DNA of 64,000 nt from Murimonas intestini (GTDB lineage: Bacteria; Bacillota; Clostridia; Lachnospirales; Lachnospiraceae), in the NCBI RefSeq assembly GCF_024622195.1, contig NZ_JANKBI010000001.1, forward strand, positions 434,001 through 498,000, in the 5' to 3' direction. Below are positions 60,230 through 64,000 of the stretch, in pieces (position 1 is the first letter of the stretch; every line of letters begins with the position of its first letter). Position numbers and translations under genes: made by a program. The notes beneath the pieces were generated by a model that was given only the letters and a program-made list of their open reading frames with translations, did no database searches and was not told the origin of the DNA.

Positions 60230-61045
60230 ATGGAGCACGCAATACAAATTTCCGGATTAAAGAAAAGCTACGGAAAAACAGAAGTCTTAAAAGGTCTATC
60301 TTTTCATGTTGAAAAGGGAGAGATTTTTGGAATACTCGGTGTCAACGGAGCCGGAAAAACAACTGTTTTAGAATGTATCGAAGGATTCAGAAAGTACGAA
60401 CATGGCAAGATCACAATCAATGGAAAAGCCGGTATTCAGCTACAATCCGCTTCTCTGCCGGCTTATATAAAGCCAATGGAAGCAATACGCCTGTTCACCA
60501 AGTGGAAAAACACAGCAATAGATACTTCTCTTTTAGCTGCTCTTGGGATAAATGAATTGAAAAGCAAAAAATATATGGAATTATCTACCGGACAAAAACG
60601 CCGCCTTCATCTGGCCATTGCCCTTACAGGAAATCCGGACATTCTTTTTCTTGATGAACCAACGGCCGGACTTGATATAGAAGGAAGAATATCCCTGCAC
60701 AATCAAATCCGCCAGTTAAAAGAACAGGGGACAACAATCATTTTGGCAAGTCATGATATGACAGAGGTAGAAACACTGTGTGACCGTATTGCTATTTTAA
60801 ACAGCGGCAATATAGCTTTTATAGGTACTACAGATGAATTGGCCTCAAAAATCGGAAAGAAGTACCAGATAAAAGTATTGACAGAATCTGGCGAGGATAA
60901 CTATACAGCCGATAATATAGGAGATACTATGCTGGCCATACTTGAAAACTACAGATCAAAAAGCATCAATGTCTTAGATATAAAAGTTAACCGCGGAACA
61001 CTCGAACAGCACTTCGTTGATATTGCAAAGGGGGATTTTTTATGA
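60230..61045 (+). CDS. ABC transporter ATP-binding protein (ABC-2 exporter)
   Basis: 271 residues: Walker A GVNGAGKTT, signature LSTGQKRRLHLAIAL (LSTGQ, a variant of LSGGQ), Walker B ILFLDEPTAGLD, H-loop ASHDM. The last 60 residues form the small domain typical of CcmA/DrrA-like exporters. GAGGGGGA precedes the ATG. It energises the permease encoded immediately after. Under MerR control it is probably a drug, peptide or lipid exporter. Confidence 0.92.
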   Translation: MEHAIQISGLKKSYGKTEVLKGLSFHVEKGEIFGILGVNGAGKTTVLECIEGFRKYEHGKITINGKAGIQLQSASLPAYIKPMEAIRLFTKWKNTAIDTSLLAALGINELKSKKYMELSTGQKRRLHLAIALTGNPDILFLDEPTAGLDIEGRISLHNQIRQLKEQGTTIILASHDMTEVETLCDRIAILNSGNIAFIGTTDELASKIGKKYQIKVLTESGEDNYTADNIGDTMLAILENYRSKSINVLDIKVNRGTLEQHFVDIAKGDFL

Positions 61046-61758
61046 ACGCTTTCCTATATGGAATTGGTTTACAATTCAAACTGGATATACGAAGTAAATC
61101 ACTTTTAATTACATGTTATCTTGTCCCCCTTCTGTTCTTTGCAATTATGGGCGGCATCTTCACTTCACTGATGCCTGAAGCAAAGGATACTCTTATACAG
61201 TCCATGACGGTCATGGGGGTGTCAATGGGCGCATTTGTCGGTGTGCCGCCGTCAATAGTGGAAATCTACGGAACAGACATAAAAAAAATGTACCATGCTA
61301 ACGGGATACCGCTGTCTTTTGGACTGTCCTCCCTGATTATATCTGCATTTATCCATCTGCTGATCATGAGCGGAATCATCTTTTTTACAGCGCCGCTTGC
61401 TTTTAACGCAGTTATCCCCTCTGATCTGCCACTGTATTTTGGAGTATTAGTTTTATTTATTATTGTCTCACTGTGTATCGCATGCGTATTAGGACTGATG
61501 GTTAAAAGTCAGGCAAAACTGACCATGTACAGCCAGATTGTATTTTTACCCTCAATCATGCTGTCCGGCATTATGTTTCCTGCTGATCTGCTCCCTGCAT
61601 TCCTGGAGAATACAGGCAGGCTGTTTCCCGCATCATGGGCATATATACTGCTTTCTCAAAAAGAGACCACATTTAGTAACTTCCTGCCTTTACTTCTCAT
61701 TTTCATAACAGCATTTATTTTAAGCGGTCTGCTGTTAAAGAAAGCCCGGGCTGAATAG
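61042..61758 (+). CDS. ABC-2 type permease
   Basis: 238 residues with six membrane helices (first at about 22-42, last at about 215-233) and a long loop after the first (SLMPEAKDTLIQSMTVMG), as in ABC-2 exporters of the NatB/DrrB class. Its start overlaps the ATPase stop (ATGA), so both are made together. The substrate is unknown. Confidence 0.88.
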   Translation: MNAFLYGIGLQFKLDIRSKSLLITCYLVPLLFFAIMGGIFTSLMPEAKDTLIQSMTVMGVSMGAFVGVPPSIVEIYGTDIKKMYHANGIPLSFGLSSLIISAFIHLLIMSGIIFFTAPLAFNAVIPSDLPLYFGVLVLFIIVSLCIACVLGLMVKSQAKLTMYSQIVFLPSIMLSGIMFPADLLPAFLENTGRLFPASWAYILLSQKETTFSNFLPLLLIFITAFILSGLLLKKARAE

Positions 61759-61765
61759 TTACACC

Positions 61766-63196
61766 TTATTTTTCATTGTTTTCCTGCTTCCAGTTTTTGT
61801 CCTGCTGGCTTATCCGTTTAATACTGCCCCATTCCCGTTTTCGTCTCTTATATCCGACGAAGGCTGTAGCCCTTACAAACGCCAGGATATACCGGAAAAA
61901 GAGCCCCTCAAGCAGACAGATCCATACAGCTTTTGCAGTATCAGCCGCAGATATCTTAAGTCCCTGAGTATAAATTCTCTGGAAAAAAGCTGTCATAGTC
62001 AATATAGCGCCATACACTGAATAGATCAAAAAGAATTCAATCATAAAGGGCAGATTCAAAAGCCCCAGGCAAAAAGCAAGCACCATGGTTAATAATCCAA
62101 ACACTTCAATGACAGGTGAAAGCAGTTCAAACAGCAGATAATACAAATAAGATATAAAGCTTATAAGGCCAAACCTGAAATTTGCAAAAATCTGATGATA
62201 TTTTGTCATGCTCTGAAAAAGGCCAAGGTGCCAGCGCCGCCTCTGCTTCATAAGATCCTTCAGGCATGAGGGAGCCTGACTCCAGCAGACTGCATTAGGT
62301 TCATACCGGATGGAATATTTTATCTGGTTATTCCTGCAGAATACATGGAGTTTCACTACCAGTTCCATGTCTTCCCCCAGTGTATCTGTATCATATCCTC
62401 CTGCCGCCACCGCCACATCTTTCTTAAATAAGCCAAAAGCTCCGGAAATGATAAGGTTTCCATTAAACTGGTCCATCAGTATCCTGGACGCCAGAAATGA
62501 ACGGTCATACTCTACTACCTGCATGCAGGTTATAGGGTTCAGGGGCATATGATATTCTTTTACTGTTCCTTTTTCCATTACCACACACTGGGCCACACGT
62601 ATTAATCCGCCTACTGCTACAATATTATCATCTTCCATGACAGGCTGTACTATTTTCTCCAGTGAATCCCTCTGCAGCATTGAATCGGCATCCAGACACA
62701 GAAAATATGGATAGCGTGAGGCATTTATCCCCATATTCAGTGCATCACCCTTCCCTCCATTCTCTTTGCAGATAAGTGTCAGACGTATATTATTTACCTT
62801 CGTTTCATATATGGCTGTATGCGGCTTACATGCAACTTTTTTGTGTATGGGCCTTTGCACTTTTCTGAGATGATATGCCTTGATCAGCTCTTCCGCTGTT
62901 CTGTCCTTCGAGCCGTCATCTACCACGATTATCTCATACAGACGGTAATCCAGGTTCAACAGTGACTCCACACTGTCTGCAATTGTAACCTCCTCATTAT
63001 AAGCCGGTACCAGCACCGAAACTGGCATATAATAGTCATGCTTCAATTCATTTCGTATCCGCTGCATCTTATCACGCTGATACAGCTTCCATGCCCCCAC
63101 TGTCACGGAAAAGAACAGATAAGAAGCATATAATATCAGATATACTATGAAAAATACACCTACTCCTCTTAGAAAGGCATCTGCCGCATTAATCAT
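61766..63196 (-). CDS. Family 2 processive glycosyltransferase (PgaC/IcaA-like)
   Basis: 476 residues in the membrane. An N-terminal helix (about 10-33), a cytoplasmic GT-A domain and four or five C-terminal helices. The catalytic motifs are VVDDGS, CLDADS, GED (in DTLGEDMELV) and QRRRW, the set of processive enzymes that make polymers such as poly-N-acetylglucosamine or cellulose-like chains. A loop inserted after VDDGSKDRT (about 105-140, with many Lys and His) is longer than usual. The start overlaps the stop of the HEAT-repeat gene (ATGA). No export or deacetylase partner is visible before the window ends. Confidence 0.9.
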   Translation of the reverse strand: MINAADAFLRGVGVFFIVYLILYASYLFFSVTVGAWKLYQRDKMQRIRNELKHDYYMPVSVLVPAYNEEVTIADSVESLLNLDYRLYEIIVVDDGSKDRTAEELIKAYHLRKVQRPIHKKVACKPHTAIYETKVNNIRLTLICKENGGKGDALNMGINASRYPYFLCLDADSMLQRDSLEKIVQPVMEDDNIVAVGGLIRVAQCVVMEKGTVKEYHMPLNPITCMQVVEYDRSFLASRILMDQFNGNLIISGAFGLFKKDVAVAAGGYDTDTLGEDMELVVKLHVFCRNNQIKYSIRYEPNAVCWSQAPSCLKDLMKQRRRWHLGLFQSMTKYHQIFANFRFGLISFISYLYYLLFELLSPVIEVFGLLTMVLAFCLGLLNLPFMIEFFLIYSVYGAILTMTAFFQRIYTQGLKISAADTAKAVWICLLEGLFFRYILAFVRATAFVGYKRRKREWGSIKRISQQDKNWKQENNEK

Positions 63197-63999
63197 TCAT
63201 ATTCACCTGCCTTTGCATCTTCAAGCATATATTCCAGAATCTCCTTTGCATACCGATCCTTTCCTTCCAGCACATCTAAAAGCTCCCGGGCGGGAATTCT
63301 CTGGGCTGCCAGGGACGACGCAGCATTATAGCGCACATACCAGTTATAATACTGCAATGCCTTTTTAAGCGCCGCCGCAGTATCTTCTCCCGGGTACTGG
63401 GACAGAACAGAAGCAGCAACTATCTTTGCATTGTCTTCCCCTTTCTCATCCAGCAAAAGAGAAATCAGCAAAGGCCTGGCAGGTTCATATGTATGCCGCC
63501 TGTAATATCTCATAATTGCCAGACGTATCTCCCGGCCTGCCGTCTCCTGTTCCAGGAACGGCAGAAAAATTTCTTTATAATTTTCTGAAAAACCCGTTAT
63601 AAATTGGATTACAGATAGCATAATCCTATCATTCCATTCCCGGTGATGGCTCCAGAGCCTCTCTGCCAGTTTCTCCAAATCCCCCCGGAAGGTCAAAAGC
63701 CCGTCTGACAGAAGCTTTTGATGATGGAACCAGCCCCTGTCATTAAATACCTGAAGGGCATTTTCTACCGCCTGTACATTTCCCAGCGAATATAACGCTT
63801 TCAGAACGTTTTCTTTACAATATACAGTAGAATCATCGAGAAAAGAAATCAATATTTCCATAACCGGTTTGAATTCCTCTGTACTGCCAGGACAGTGTCT
63901 GGAAATCAAAAAAGCAAAATATGCTCTGTCCATGCTGTCCTTTTTAGCATACCTGGAAGCAAGCACCTGAATTCCTCCCTGGATAGAGTACATATAGGC
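63193..63999 (-). CDS. HEAT-repeat protein, partial (5' end outside window)
   Basis: At least 268 residues, open to the window edge; the first Met at 63993 may be internal because the frame continues. Helical repeats of about 30-35 residues recur: MEILISFLDDSTVYCKENVLKALYSLGNVQAVENAL, then YYNWYVRYNAASSLAAQRI with the usual Asp/Asn and Arg turn positions. It is a scaffold-type protein. Coupling to the glycosyltransferase gene suggests a role in controlling or assembling the polymer synthase. Membrane segments may lie in the missing N-terminus. Confidence 0.75.
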   Translation of the reverse strand, partial: AYMYSIQGGIQVLASRYAKKDSMDRAYFAFLISRHCPGSTEEFKPVMEILISFLDDSTVYCKENVLKALYSLGNVQAVENALQVFNDRGWFHHQKLLSDGLLTFRGDLEKLAERLWSHHREWNDRIMLSVIQFITGFSENYKEIFLPFLEQETAGREIRLAIMRYYRRHTYEPARPLLISLLLDEKGEDNAKIVAASVLSQYPGEDTAAALKKALQYYNWYVRYNAASSLAAQRIPARELLDVLEGKDRYAKEILEYMLEDAKAGEYE

Positions 64000-64000
64000 G

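Noticed and set aside
1..64000. rRNA, tRNA, CRISPR arrays, insertion sequences, prophage or replication origin
   Set aside because: I read the intergenic regions and saw no tRNA-like arms, no regular spacer repeats, no transposase or phage genes, and no dnaA-box cluster.

Overview
The window looks like chromosomal DNA from a spore-forming, strictly anaerobic Lachnospiraceae-type Firmicute, probably a gut organism. This rests on several things read from the sequence. There is a SCIFF ranthipeptide with its radical-SAM maturase. The divergent yicC-remA-gmk-rpoZ / rqcH arrangement is present, as is a T-box in front of leuS. Other anaerobe and Firmicute markers are a Re-type citrate synthase, an oxygen-sensitive glycyl radical enzyme, Csp-like subtilases, and strong GGAGG ribosome binding sites with vegetative TTGACA/TATAAT promoters. 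I see no rRNA, tRNA, CRISPR array, phage or insertion sequence.

Layout. 0-4 kb: the end of an ABC-F ATPase gene, then a minus-strand operon for 2-oxoglutarate supply (Re-citrate synthase, GntR regulator, isocitrate dehydrogenase) whose promoter contains a perfect 24-bp palindrome. 4-8.4 kb: two divergent subtilases, a 91-residue Cys/Gly-rich protein and three small unrecognised proteins, a likely sporulation neighbourhood. 8.4-16 kb (minus): glycyl radical enzyme and activase, cinA, pgsA, rimO, trpD. 16-21 kb: DUF308 protein, rpoZ, gmk, remA, yicC, with divergent rqcH. 21-27 kb (minus): HAD phosphatase, a glycerol-1-phosphate dehydrogenase/nicotinamidase fusion, serine dehydratase subunits and an APC permease. 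26.7-31 kb: URO-D-type methyltransferase, a frameshifted MFS transporter and a divergent PucR-type regulator. 31.5-36.8 kb: an alpha-galactoside uptake and hydrolysis operon (binding protein, two permeases, one frameshifted, GH36 enzyme) without its own ATPase. 36.8-46 kb: leuS with T-box leader, a Lit-like membrane protein, MATE pump, AraC regulator, GH43 glycosidase, and a large membrane-anchored protein. 46-54 kb (minus): EF-G-like GTPase, scfA, scfB, secDF, recJ. 54-57.6 kb (plus): aroF-tyrA-aroA. 57.7-59.1 kb: a PurF-like protein with a degenerate glutaminase domain behind a 163-nt GC-rich leader. 59.4-61.8 kb: MerR regulator plus ABC exporter under a 19-bp-spacer promoter. 61.8-64 kb: GT2 synthase and HEAT-repeat protein, cut by the window end.

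The points most worth a second look are: the glycerol-1-phosphate dehydrogenase/nicotinamidase fusion; the PurF paralog that has lost its catalytic Cys, Arg and Asn-Gly signatures; the diol-dehydratase-like glycyl radical enzyme paired with an activase lacking the usual ferredoxin insert; the autoregulatory-looking operator of the citrate operon; the Cys-rich small protein; and the SCIFF locus. Two transporter genes carry single-base homopolymer frameshifts that could be either real or sequencing errors.
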